Source: Candidatus Omnitrophota bacterium (GTDB taxonomy: Bacteria; Omnitrophota; Gorgyraeia; Duberdicusellales; 4484-171). From it: a stretch of 48,540 nt of DNA. Under the pieces are notes generated by a model that saw only the letters and a program-made list of their open reading frames with translations, made no database searches and was not told the DNA's origin. Below are positions 16,191 to 23,529 of the stretch, one piece after another. The stretch covers positions 1-48,540 of the forward strand of contig JAHISK010000035.1 of NCBI GenBank assembly GCA_018818105.1. Direction: 5' to 3'. The translations under genes were made by a program, and so were the position numbers. Position 1 is the first letter of the stretch. Every line of letters starts with the position of its first letter.

Positions 16191-16284
16191 AAATTTAGCA
16201 ATTAACATTTTAAAATTAACATTTGAAAGAACGGATGTTTTAAAATTTAAAATGATAAATGATAAATGATAAATGATAAATGAT
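16191..16284. repeat. heptamer-repeat hairpin with five perfect AAATGAT units
   Basis: Left arm aaattta, gcaatta, acatttt, aaaatta, acatttg (16191-16225). Right arm is five identical aaatgat units (16250-16284). Near copy of the elements at 9788 and 14925. Confidence 0.85.
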
Positions 16285-16300
16285 AAATTTGAAATGAATA

Positions 16301-17251
16301 ATGAATAAGAAGTTTTCTTCGATTTTTAGGATTTTTATTAGCATAGCCATCCTTTTTTTCTTAATCAAACTGATTACCGATAAAAGTATAATTGAAATTT
16401 ATAGCAACGCGAAGAAAATATATATATTTTGGGGATTCTGTATTCTTTCCCTTACATTTATATTTTTGCTAATTCGATGGAGGTTTCTTCTTTCTTCTTT
16501 AGGTATTAAACTGCCGTTTAAAGAGGTGTTTTTAGCTTTTTTTTCAGGACTTTTTTTTAACCTTTTTTGTCCGTCTGTTATAGCCGGCGATATATTTCGG
16601 GGATTTAGTATTTCTCGCCGTCATGGTCATCCTCATAAGGTGGCGTCATCTATTCTTATGGATAGGTTTTGCGGTGCTTTCGCGCTTATTATTATAGCTT
16701 GTTTTTCGTTTGGCATAGGCAGGCATCTCCTTCCTCAAGGTCAGGTTCTTTTTTCTATTCTTTTTCTTTCTTTTATTTTAGGCGCAGCTTCTTTAATAAT
16801 ATTTAGTAAGAGATTTTTTTTGCTTCTTATGAAGGTGTTTAAGCAAAAAAATAAGTTAAGGCGCAAGCTCATTGACTTTCATGATCAGCTTTATTTTTTT
16901 AGAAAAGATCCGAAAGTATTTCTTAAGGCATTAGCTATATCTTTGCCGATGCAGATGCTGCTTCCCTTTAGTTTTTTTGTTATGTCCAAAGCTTTCAGTT
17001 TAGATGTTTCGATTATTTATTTCTTTGTTTTGGTTCCCATCATAACTGTTATAGCGTTTATTCCCATAACAGTTATGGGCATTGGCGTTAGAGAGTCGGG
17101 AGCGGTTTATTTCTTTTCGCTTATTGGCATTGAAAAGAGTATTGGCTTTGGCCTATCTTTTTTGAGCTCGGCTTTTTTGATTCTAGGGTCTATTATTGGA
17201 GGGATTCTTTATGTTAGTGTATATCATCGATGGCTTCAATCTTGTTCATAA
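16301..17251 (+). CDS. lysylphosphatidylglycerol synthase/flippase TM-domain protein (UPF0104-like)
   Basis: 316 aa integral membrane protein with about eight hydrophobic helices. The family motifs are LIRWRFLLSSLG, LAFFSGLFFNLFCPSVIAGDIFRGF, SSILMDRFCGAFAL and the C-terminal IPITVMGIGVRESGAVYFF. Proteins with this domain alone are usually lipid flippases or unassigned membrane proteins, without the MprF synthase domain. The 3' end overlaps the NYN nuclease gene by 41 bp. Its start lies just after a heptamer array, with no strong ribosome site. Confidence 0.85.
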   Translation: MNKKFSSIFRIFISIAILFFLIKLITDKSIIEIYSNAKKIYIFWGFCILSLTFIFLLIRWRFLLSSLGIKLPFKEVFLAFFSGLFFNLFCPSVIAGDIFRGFSISRRHGHPHKVASSILMDRFCGAFALIIIACFSFGIGRHLLPQGQVLFSILFLSFILGAASLIIFSKRFFLLLMKVFKQKNKLRRKLIDFHDQLYFFRKDPKVFLKALAISLPMQMLLPFSFFVMSKAFSLDVSIIYFFVLVPIITVIAFIPITVMGIGVRESGAVYFFSLIGIEKSIGFGLSFLSSAFLILGSIIGGILYVSVYHRWLQSCS

Positions 17252-17675
17252 AGTTGGGTCTTTAAAAAATTCAAGCGAGCCGCATTTAGGATTAATCCAT
17301 TATATAAAAACAAATAAGTTCACTGGAAGTAGGAATAATAAAGTGATTATAGCTTTTGACGGGGGCGTGAATTATCAAGCCCAGCGGGAAAGCGAGTTTG
17401 AAATTATCTTTAGCGTCGGGGTGAGCGCTGATGAAGTTATAAAAAGAAAAGTTGACAGCATAAAGAATAAATCCCAAATAATTGTGGTTACTGACGATAG
17501 GGAAATCAGAGATTATGTTAAATCCGCGGGCGCTTCAATAGTTAGGGTGAGTGATTTTATAACTAAAAAAAGTAAAGATAAAAGCCCTGATACTTCAGCA
17601 GATTCAGATAAAAATATCAGTTATTCTTTACAAAAGGAAATTACTGATGAGATGAGAAAGATTTGGGATAAGTAG
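17211..17675 (+). CDS. YacP-like NYN domain protein (putative ribonuclease)
   Basis: 154 aa PIN/NYN-fold protein. It starts MLVYIIDGFNLVH with the metal-binding Asp7, and carries VIIAFDGG, SADEVIKRKVD and VVTDDREIRDYVKSAGA, which provide the other acidic residues of the NYN site. The family includes YacP/Rae1, a ribosome-associated endoribonuclease of Bacillus. I chose ATG 17211 because a GGAGGG ribosome site lies 7 bp upstream and the upstream in-frame ATG gives a hydrophobic extension. The stop codon TAG is supplied by the GTAGGGGCG palindrome at 17672. Confidence 0.82.
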   Translation: MLVYIIDGFNLVHKVGSLKNSSEPHLGLIHYIKTNKFTGSRNNKVIIAFDGGVNYQAQRESEFEIIFSVGVSADEVIKRKVDSIKNKSQIIVVTDDREIRDYVKSAGASIVRVSDFITKKSKDKSPDTSADSDKNISYSLQKEITDEMRKIWDK

Positions 17676-17700
17676 GGGCGTCGCTTGTCTACGCCCGTAA
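17672..17700 (+). repeat. GTAGGGGCG palindromic repeat
   Basis: Consensus form GTAGGGGCGTCGCTTG followed by TCTACGCCCGTAA. One base differs from the copy at 33731. Its TAG is the stop codon of the NYN gene. Confidence 0.8.
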
Positions 17701-17718
17701 TGGTAAATTAAAAATGAT

Positions 17719-18483
17719 ATGGGATATATAAAATTTTTAGGAACAGCCGGGGCGAGATTTGTGATGATAAAACAGGCACGGTCATCTGGGGGAATTTGGC
17801 TTAATTATAAGTCAACAAATATTCTGATTGATCCGGGTCCGGGTTCTATCGTTAGGTGTAATGTTGCCAGACCAAAATTAGATCCGGCAGGATTAGATGC
17901 TGTAATTTTAACGCATAAACATCTGGATCATTGTGGTGATGTGAATGTCATGATCGAAGCCATGACAGATGGCGGTTTTAAAAAAAGGGGTGGTTTGTTT
18001 TTGCCTGGTGACGCTGTTGGTGAAGATGGCGTAGTTTATTCATATCATCAAAAACTTATAGAAAAAATAGAATTTTTAAAAAAAGGGAAGTTTCGCGTAG
18101 GTGATATTAAGTTCCAGGTTCCTGTTAAAAACGAGCATTCTGTTGAGACTTATGGATTAAAGTTTTTTATAGAAAAAGATATTGTGTCATTGGTTTCTGA
18201 CACAAAATATTTTGATAAGATAATAGATTTATATAAAGATTCTACCATCCTCATTTTAAACGTAGTTTTTTATCAAAAACGCGGAGAGTATGAACATCTA
18301 TGTTTAGATGAAGCGATTGATATTATTAAAAAGATAAAACCTAAAAAAGCAATTCTAACTCATTTTGGAATGAGTATGTTAAAACAAAAAACTCACCTTT
18401 TAGAGGCAAAAATAAGAAAAGAACTCAATCTAGATATTAAGTGCGCTTATGATGGGATGAGTGTAGCGATTCCTTTAAAGTAG
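17719..18483 (+). CDS. MBL-fold metallohydrolase
   Basis: 254 aa. The metal-binding motif THKHLDH gives His66, His68, Asp70 and His71; NILIDPGPGS precedes it, SDTKYFD carries a later Asp, and ILTHFGMS a C-terminal His. The layout resembles RNase Z/PhnP-like phosphodiesterases, but no specific substrate signature is visible. The TAG stop overlaps the 3' end of the tRNA-Glu gene on the opposite strand. Confidence 0.85.
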   Translation: MGYIKFLGTAGARFVMIKQARSSGGIWLNYKSTNILIDPGPGSIVRCNVARPKLDPAGLDAVILTHKHLDHCGDVNVMIEAMTDGGFKKRGGLFLPGDAVGEDGVVYSYHQKLIEKIEFLKKGKFRVGDIKFQVPVKNEHSVETYGLKFFIEKDIVSLVSDTKYFDKIIDLYKDSTILILNVVFYQKRGEYEHLCLDEAIDIIKKIKPKKAILTHFGMSMLKQKTHLLEAKIRKELNLDIKCAYDGMSVAIPLK

Positions 18484-18555
18484 CCCCAACGGGATTCGAA
18501 CCCGTGTCTCATGGATGAGAACCATGTATCCTAGACCAGGCTAGACGATGGGGCC
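18481..18555 (-). tRNA. tRNA-Glu (anticodon CTC)
   Basis: Read on the minus strand, it begins GGCCCCATCGTCTAG and ends with the T-arm CGGGTTCGAATCCCG and TGGGGCT plus discriminator A. The anticodon stem CATGG/CCATG encloses the loop TTCTCAT with anticodon CTC. The acceptor stem has a G1-U72 pair. CCA is not encoded. The 3' end overlaps the stop codon of the MBL gene, and the 5' end overlaps possible starts of the glycosyltransferase frame. Confidence 0.93.
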
Positions 18556-18566
18556 AACTTTGTATA

Positions 18567-18594
18567 ATTTTATACGGAAATTAAGAGATGTCAA
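18567..18594 (-). promoter_or_regulatory. promoter for tRNA-Glu
   Basis: On the minus strand TTGACA (18594-18589), a 16-bp spacer and TAAAAT (18572-18567). Initiation would fall a few bases before the tRNA 5' end. Confidence 0.6.
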
Positions 18595-18610
18595 TGAAAA
18601 ATACAGAGAT

Positions 18611-19918
18611 ATGAAAGATGGGTCAAGGGTCATGGGTCAAGGGTCATGGAAGATAAAGATGGGGCAGGGGGCATGGAAGAATAAAGTATTTATCGCGGTG
18701 GTGATAGCCGTTATGATATTTGGGATAGGAGTGCGTTTGAGTAATCTTAATGTTTCCACAAGGACGCCCGATGAAATGGTCTATACTGCTTATGCTTCCG
18801 CGATGAATGAGTTGGGCATTAAAAACTATAAAAAAGTTATTAATGAGTACAATAGTAATGAAAAGATGTGGGTGTATCCTCTCCCTGTAAGAATAGGGTA
18901 TATTTATTTATGTTCTAGGATTATGCGGTTAGTGGGGTCTAATAATGTGGAAGTATTAGCTTTGATTTCGTGTGTTAGCAGTATTTTTTCTTTATTTATT
19001 TTAGTTTTAATAGGGTTACGTTTTTTTAACCGGTGGGTAACCGTAGTCGCGTTAGCATTAGCTAGTGTTTCTCCTATGGATTTGGCTATTGCTAGGCGGG
19101 CGTGGCAGGATGGAGTTTTAGCGTTGTTTGCCGCGTTACTGATTTATATTTGTTGTGAAATCTCGTATAAACCTCGTAGTAAAGGTTGGTTTATTGTTTT
19201 TTTTCTTTTAGGTCTTTGTTGCGTGGTCATTAAGGAGACAGGTATTGTTATTTATGGGTTATGTATTCTGGGGGTGTTATGGATAACTTTAATCAAAGAA
19301 AAATCTTTCAAAAAAAGCTTATATTATGTAGTAATTCCTAGTTTTTTAGGAATAGGGATAGGCTTTTTTATAGTATCAGCGGTGTGTGGCGGATTTTTGA
19401 ATGTAATAGAGGTGGTTAAACATAGTATGGGATCGTTTAAGACCAATGAGTATGTGTTAACCTTTCATAGTGGCCCATGGTATCAGATTTTTCAGGGTTT
19501 TTTTATTTTAAGCCCAGTTACGACAATTTTAAGTTTTATGGGGATTATAGGAACAGTTTTTTTCCAAAAGGTAAGAGGCGGCATATATAGAGTAGCTATA
19601 AGTAAACAGCCGTCACGGGTAGGCATTATTTTCTTTATGATTACTTTTGTTGGGATAGTAATGGGACCAAGGCATTTCAAAAATTTTAGGTTTGTTAGCA
19701 GTATATATCCTTTCTTGTATTTAATGGCAGGGGTTGGTTGTTTGTTTATTATGCGGGTTTTAAGAGAAAAACTAAAAATACTTCCTTCTTATGTTGTAGG
19801 ATTCGGTATTATTTTAGCTGTTTTTACGGCAGTTTTTTTTGATTATCAGAATTTTAAGTCTATTTTTATTGTAAAAGAAATACCTGATTTGGCAGTTAAG
19901 CTGATAATTGATCATTAA
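18611..19918 (+). CDS. glycosyltransferase family 39 (ArnT/PMT-like) membrane protein
   Basis: About 435 aa with about ten hydrophobic segments. After TM1 the loop carries TRTPDE, the acidic motif of dolichyl/undecaprenyl-phosphate-sugar transferases of the GT39/ArnT type, followed by RRAWQDG in a later loop. It probably moves a sugar from a lipid carrier to an envelope acceptor; the acceptor is unknown. The frame is open back to ATG 18548, but that start lies inside the tRNA. ATG 18611 and ATG 18659 are better; between them the sequence is a heptamer array encoding GSRVMGQGSWKIKMGQG, so the true start may be 18659. Confidence 0.75.
   Translation: MKDGSRVMGQGSWKIKMGQGAWKNKVFIAVVIAVMIFGIGVRLSNLNVSTRTPDEMVYTAYASAMNELGIKNYKKVINEYNSNEKMWVYPLPVRIGYIYLCSRIMRLVGSNNVEVLALISCVSSIFSLFILVLIGLRFFNRWVTVVALALASVSPMDLAIARRAWQDGVLALFAALLIYICCEISYKPRSKGWFIVFFLLGLCCVVIKETGIVIYGLCILGVLWITLIKEKSFKKSLYYVVIPSFLGIGIGFFIVSAVCGGFLNVIEVVKHSMGSFKTNEYVLTFHSGPWYQIFQGFFILSPVTTILSFMGIIGTVFFQKVRGGIYRVAISKQPSRVGIIFFMITFVGIVMGPRHFKNFRFVSSIYPFLYLMAGVGCLFIMRVLREKLKILPSYVVGFGIILAVFTAVFFDYQNFKSIFIVKEIPDLAVKLIIDH
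18620..18682. repeat. nine-unit heptamer array (GGGTCAA words)
   Basis: Units gggtcaa, gggtcat, gggtcaa, gggtcat, ggaagat, aaagatg, gggcagg, gggcatg, gaagaat. It lies at the 5' end of the glycosyltransferase gene; the same GGGTCAA word is found inside hisF. Confidence 0.85.
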
Positions 19919-19961
19919 GGTAACAGATATCAGGTGAAATGAACAAATAATATTATAAATT

Positions 19962-19992
19962 GTAGGGGAGGGCATTGTGTCCTTCTGGTTTA
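19962..19992 (+). repeat. degenerate GTAGGGG palindromic repeat
   Basis: Begins GTAGGGGAGGGCATTGTG and ends CTTCTGGTTTA. The right arm has decayed compared with other copies. Confidence 0.5.
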
Positions 19993-19997
19993 TGTAA

Positions 19998-20025
19998 TTG
20001 ATATATATTTATAGTATGGTATAAT
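19998..20025 (+). promoter_or_regulatory. promoter giving a near-leaderless hisF transcript
   Basis: TTGATA (19998-20003), 16-bp spacer and extended -10 TGGTATAAT (TATAAT at 20020-20025). The hisF ATG is at 20034, eight bases past the -10, where transcription would normally begin. Confidence 0.6.
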
Positions 20026-20033
20026 TTTTATTC

Positions 20034-20867
20034 ATGTTGGCAAAGAGAATTATTCCCTGTTTAGATATAAAGGAAGGTAGAGTTGTAAAAGGGGTAAATT
20101 TCCTTAATTTGAGGGATGCTGGAGATCCAGTAAAAAACGCTCAGTTTTATGAAAAAGAAGGCGCTGATGAGTTAGTTTTTTTGGATATTACCGCTAGTAT
20201 TCAGCGGCGGTCAACAACGATAGATTTAGTTAAAAGAGTAGCGGCAGTTGTGTTTATGCCTTTTACTGTGGGTGGCGGAATAAGAGGGGTTAGCGATATA
20301 CGAGATATTCTTTTAGCCGGAGCGGATAAAGTTTCGCTAAATACAGCGGCTGTGAAGAACCCGGAAATCATTGAAAAAGGAGCGTCTGTTTTCGGCAGTC
20401 AGTGTATAGTAGTTGCCATAGATGCGAAAAGAAAGGGTCAAGGGTCAAGGGTCAAGGGTCAAGGAAGAAAATACGGAGGAACAAAGATTTATGGTCTTTG
20501 TCGTTTGACTGCTGCGAGTAAATGGGAGGTTTATATTAATGGGGGGCGAACGCCTACGGGGTTGGATGTAATAAAGTGGGCTAAGCAGGTAGAGAAGTTA
20601 GGTGCCGGGGAGATTCTTCTTACGAGCATGAATTATGACGGTACTAAAGACGGATATAATTTAGAGTTGACTCAGGCTGTGGCGGCAGCTGTAAAGATTC
20701 CTGTAATCGCGTCGGGAGGCGCTGGAAAATTAAAACATTTTTATGATGTATTCAAAAATACTCGCGCTACAGCAGCGTTAGCAGCGTCTATTTTTCATTT
20801 TCGCCAGATTCGTATTAAAGAAATAAAGAATTATCTTGAAGAAAAAGGAATTGAGGTGAGGTTATGA
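20034..20867 (+). CDS. hisF: imidazole glycerol phosphate synthase cyclase subunit
   Basis: 277 aa, longer than the usual ~253. A (beta/alpha)8 barrel making IGP and AICAR with ammonia from HisH. The start [11 protein letters not shown] is the family N-terminus, with catalytic Asp11, and VVAIDAKR carries catalytic Asp130. The extra length is an insertion right after residue 133, encoded in part by four perfect gggtcaa heptamers (residues about 135-145, [11 protein letters not shown]), before [14 protein letters not shown] resumes. hisH is not in the window. No ribosome site is visible. It overlaps hisI by 4 bp. Confidence 0.95.
   Translation: MLAKRIIPCLDIKEGRVVKGVNFLNLRDAGDPVKNAQFYEKEGADELVFLDITASIQRRSTTIDLVKRVAAVVFMPFTVGGGIRGVSDIRDILLAGADKVSLNTAAVKNPEIIEKGASVFGSQCIVVAIDAKRKGQGSRVKGQGRKYGGTKIYGLCRLTAASKWEVYINGGRTPTGLDVIKWAKQVEKLGAGEILLTSMNYDGTKDGYNLELTQAVAAAVKIPVIASGGAGKLKHFYDVFKNTRATAALAASIFHFRQIRIKEIKNYLEEKGIEVRL
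20435..20469. repeat. heptamer array inserted in hisF
   Basis: Four perfect gggtcaa units (20435-20462) and ggaagaa. Read in frame, it lies in the loop after catalytic Asp130. Confidence 0.9.
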
Positions 20868-21280
20868 ATCGAGAGATGAAGGACGAAGGAAGAAGGACGA
20901 AAGATAAAAATATACAGGGTAGGGACAGGGCTTGCCCCTGTCCGTTAAAGGGAATGAAAAATAATAGGGTGCCGTCATTAAAATTTGATGAGAAGGGGTT
21001 GATTGCGGCGATTGTTCAGGATTCAAAAAGCGGGGATGTACTGATGATTGCTTATATGAACAAAGAATCATTAGAAATTACGCTAAAAGAAAAAAGGACA
21101 TGTTTTTATTCCCGGTCGCGTCAGACGCTATGGCGGAAGGGAGAAAGTAGTGGGCATGTTCAGAAAGTTAAGAGTATTTATTACGATTGTGATAAAGACG
21201 CTTTGCTTATAAAAGTAAAGCAGGAAGGTGTTGCCTGTCATACGGGAGAGTGGAGTTGTTTCTATAGACGAATTCTATAA
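20864..21280 (+). CDS. hisI: phosphoribosyl-AMP cyclohydrolase
   Basis: 138 aa; the HisI domain proper begins at about residue 36 ([18 protein letters not shown]). Metal-binding DCDKD (Asp108, 110, 112) and [11 protein letters not shown] with the zinc cysteines are intact, as is [16 protein letters not shown]. It lacks the HisE pyrophosphohydrolase domain. Residues 1-35 are not family sequence: they come from a heptamer array (20875-20909) and a palindromic repeat (20919-20949). An internal ATG at 20954 would remove this leader, but its AGGGA is only one base away. It overlaps hisF (ATGA). Confidence 0.92.
   Translation: MNREMKDEGRRTKDKNIQGRDRACPCPLKGMKNNRVPSLKFDEKGLIAAIVQDSKSGDVLMIAYMNKESLEITLKEKRTCFYSRSRQTLWRKGESSGHVQKVKSIYYDCDKDALLIKVKQEGVACHTGEWSCFYRRIL
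20875..20909. repeat. heptamer array at hisI 5' end
   Basis: Units gatgaag, gacgaag, gaagaag, gacgaaa, gataaaa, translated as part of the HisI leader. Confidence 0.75.
20919..20949 (+). repeat. GTAGGGACAGG palindromic repeat within hisI leader
   Basis: GTAGGGACAGGGCTTG and CCCCTGTCCGTTAAA. Read in frame as [12 protein letters not shown]. One of about ten copies in the window. Confidence 0.8.
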
Positions 21281-21303
21281 TTTTTAAATTAAATGATTCA
21301 ATC

Positions 21304-22782
21304 ATGAATATTAATCCATCATTAAAAGATTTTTTGACGTTATCGAAAAAACATAACTTAATAGTTTTTTCCTATAAGTTTTTTGCTGACTGGTTGACGC
21401 CTTTATCTATTTATTATGGGTTAGCCAAAAGCATGAAGGGGGAGAGTTTTCTTCTTGAGTCCGTGGAAGGAGAGGAGAAAGTTTGCCGGTTTTCTTTTCT
21501 AGGATTTAAACCTTTGTGTTCTTTTAAAAGTAAAGATAAAAAGATTTATATTAGTAATTCTTCTGGCAGTAGAAGTTTTGAAACGAAAAAAGACCCGTTA
21601 TACGAATTAAAAAAAATTATGGGCAGTTTTAAAGTTGCCCCTAAAGAAAATCTACGGTTTTTTGGTGGATTCTTAGGTTATCTTGGGTATGACGCGGTTA
21701 GGTTTTATGAGCCAGTAGGAAGAAAATTGGCTGATCCTTTGGATACATTTGATTCTTATTTCATTTTGCCGAAGTTTATTATTATTTTTGATCACCGCAC
21801 GATGCAGATAGAAATTCTTACGTTTTTAGAATTGAATAATAATAAAAATTTAAAAGATGTTTACCAAGAAGAAAAACGAGTTTTACAGAGTATCTATAAA
21901 AAAATAATTATTCCCCATAAACCTCCTTTATTGAATTTTCAGCCTTCTGATTTGAAAATGAAGTCTGATTTTAAAAAGGATGATTTTATTAAGGCGGTAA
22001 AGAAAATAAAGAAATATATATCTGATGGGGAAATTATACAGAGTGTTCTTTCTCAAAGATTTTTTGTGGATTTTAAAGGGGATCCTTTTACGGCGTATAG
22101 GTATTTAAGGCTGCTTAATCCTTCCCCGTATATGTTTTATTTGAATTTTAAAAATGTTAAGGTTGCTGGGTCTTCTCCCGAGATGCTTTTGAGGTGTGAA
22201 AAAGATGAATTAATCACGCGACCTATTGCTGGGACAAGAAAAAGGGGGAATTCAGAAATAGAAGATAAAAAATTAGAAAAATCTTTATTAGGAGATCCTA
22301 AAGAACAAGCTGAGCATATTATGCTCTTGGATTTAGCCCGGAATGATTTAGGCAGGATTAGTAGGAGCGGAAGTGTTGAAATCCCTATATTTATGACCGT
22401 TGAACGATTTTCGCATGTTATGCATATAGTTAGTGAGGTAAGGGCTAAGTTAAATAAAGGGGAAGATATTTTTTCTTCTTTGATAAGCTGTTTTCCTGCT
22501 GGGACAGTTAGCGGGGCGCCAAAGGTGCGGGCTATGCAGATAATAAATGAGTTAGAGCCTCAGAAAAGAGGTATTTATGCTGGGTGTGTAGGATATTTTT
22601 CCTTCACAAAAAGCCTAGATACCTGTATAATAATCCGAACTGTTGTTTTTAAGAATAATAAAGCCTATGTTCAGGCGGGGGCTGGAATTGTAAGTGATTC
22701 TGTGCCTGAGAGAGAATACAAGGAAATAGTAAGTAAAGCGAAAGCGCAAGTATTGGCGTTGAAATTGGCTTATAAAAGATAA
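21304..22782 (+). CDS. trpE: anthranilate synthase component I
   Basis: 492 aa chorismate-using enzyme. Motifs: the N-terminal TrpE domain with LLESVEGEEK (tryptophan-binding LLES), FFGGFLGYLGYD, and in the catalytic half IQSVLSQRFFVDF, SPEMLLRC, PIAGTRKRG, LDLARNDLGR, TVERFSHVMHIVSEV and FPAGTVSGAPKVRAM, ending with QAGAGIVSDSVPEREY. The LLES feedback motif favours TrpE over PabB. trpG is not in the window. It follows hisI by 23 bp and may share its transcript. Confidence 0.92.
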   Translation: MNINPSLKDFLTLSKKHNLIVFSYKFFADWLTPLSIYYGLAKSMKGESFLLESVEGEEKVCRFSFLGFKPLCSFKSKDKKIYISNSSGSRSFETKKDPLYELKKIMGSFKVAPKENLRFFGGFLGYLGYDAVRFYEPVGRKLADPLDTFDSYFILPKFIIIFDHRTMQIEILTFLELNNNKNLKDVYQEEKRVLQSIYKKIIIPHKPPLLNFQPSDLKMKSDFKKDDFIKAVKKIKKYISDGEIIQSVLSQRFFVDFKGDPFTAYRYLRLLNPSPYMFYLNFKNVKVAGSSPEMLLRCEKDELITRPIAGTRKRGNSEIEDKKLEKSLLGDPKEQAEHIMLLDLARNDLGRISRSGSVEIPIFMTVERFSHVMHIVSEVRAKLNKGEDIFSSLISCFPAGTVSGAPKVRAMQIINELEPQKRGIYAGCVGYFSFTKSLDTCIIIRTVVFKNNKAYVQAGAGIVSDSVPEREYKEIVSKAKAQVLALKLAYKR

Positions 22783-22791
22783 GGGCTTATT

Positions 22792-22852
22792 GCCACGTGA
22801 TCTCGCTGACGCTCGAAACGTGGCTAATTCGACTAATCCCGATAAATCGGGA
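22792..22852. repeat. two hairpins before rpsP
   Basis: GCCACGT/ACGTGGC (22792-22824) and TCCCGAT/ATCGGGA (22837-22852). The first is related to the hairpin at 5347-5373. They lie between trpE and rpsP and may act as an attenuator or terminator; no long T-run follows. Confidence 0.6.
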
Positions 22853-22876
22853 AAGTCTCATTAGGAGGAATTTAGT

Positions 22877-23122
22877 ATGTTAAGAATCAGATTAAGAAGA
22901 CCGGGAAAATTAATTAAAGGACGTAAACATTGTAAGATTGTGGTGACTGAGAGAGCGAAAGCTAGAGAATCTAGTTTTGCCGATGAAATTGGTTATTATG
23001 ATCCTATAAGTAAGCTGTTAAAGATTACAGTTAGTAAATATGAGAGTTGGGTTAAAAAAGGAGCTCAGCCGACAGAAACAGTGGCAGCTTTGTTTAAGAG
23101 ATATAAGAAGAATAATAAGTAA
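22877..23122 (+). CDS. rpsP: 30S ribosomal protein S16
   Basis: 81 aa, the usual size. The S16 N-terminus is present with some change (MLRIRLRRPGKLIKGRKHCKIVV), then ARESSFADEIGYYDPISK, and WVKKGAQPTETVAALFKRY. The usual partners rimM and trmD are not adjacent; yajC and secDF follow instead. Strong AGGAGG ribosome site. Confidence 0.93.
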   Translation: MLRIRLRRPGKLIKGRKHCKIVVTERAKARESSFADEIGYYDPISKLLKITVSKYESWVKKGAQPTETVAALFKRYKKNNK

Positions 23123-23125
23123 TAT

Positions 23126-23154
23126 GTAGGGGATGGGCTTGTCCCATCCCGTGA
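23126..23154 (+). repeat. GTAGGGGATGGG palindromic repeat
   Basis: GTAGGGGATGGGCTTG, then TCCCATCCCGTGAAA. First of two copies in tandem between rpsP and yajC. Confidence 0.8.
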
Positions 23155-23173
23155 AAAGAAATAATAAAAATAT

Positions 23174-23204
23174 GTAGGGACAGTTTGTGAGCTGTCCGTT
23201 GAAA
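23174..23204 (+). repeat. GTAGGGACAG palindromic repeat
   Basis: GTAGGGACAGTTTGTGAGCT, then GTCCGTTGAAA. Second copy in the rpsP-yajC spacer, different stem sequence but same ends. Confidence 0.8.
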
Positions 23205-23249
23205 TAAGAAATTAATATTAACCGTATAATAAATTAAGGAGACAATATT

Positions 23250-23528
23250 ATGCAAGGTAGCCCAAACGCGATATTTCAGTTTATTCCGTTGATTTTTATT
23301 TTTGTGGTATTTTATTTTCTTATCATTCGGCCGCAGACAAAAAAACAAAAAGAACATCAAGCACTAATTACTAATTTAAAGAAGAATGATGAGGTAGTTA
23401 CTTCAGGCGGGATACATGGAACAATTATTAATATTAAAGAAAAAACATTTGTGATTCGTGTAGATGATAACGCTAAAATAGAAATTGATAAAAATGCTAT
23501 CAGTTACGTAGAAAAACAAAGAGCTTAA
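23250..23528 (+). CDS. yajC: preprotein translocase subunit YajC
   Basis: 92 aa with one N-terminal TM (FIPLIFIFVVFYFLIIRPQ) followed by the YajC signature RPQTKKQKEHQALITNLKKND and EVVTSGGIHGTIINI. An accessory of the SecDF holotranslocon. It ends 1 bp before secDF, in the conserved gene order. Ribosome site AGGAG. Confidence 0.93.
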   Translation: MQGSPNAIFQFIPLIFIFVVFYFLIIRPQTKKQKEHQALITNLKKNDEVVTSGGIHGTIINIKEKTFVIRVDDNAKIEIDKNAISYVEKQRA

Positions 23529-23529
23529 T

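Noticed and set aside
18548-18610. Upstream start of the glycosyltransferase at 18548
   Set aside because: It lies inside the tRNA-Glu gene and adds residues not expected before the first membrane segment.
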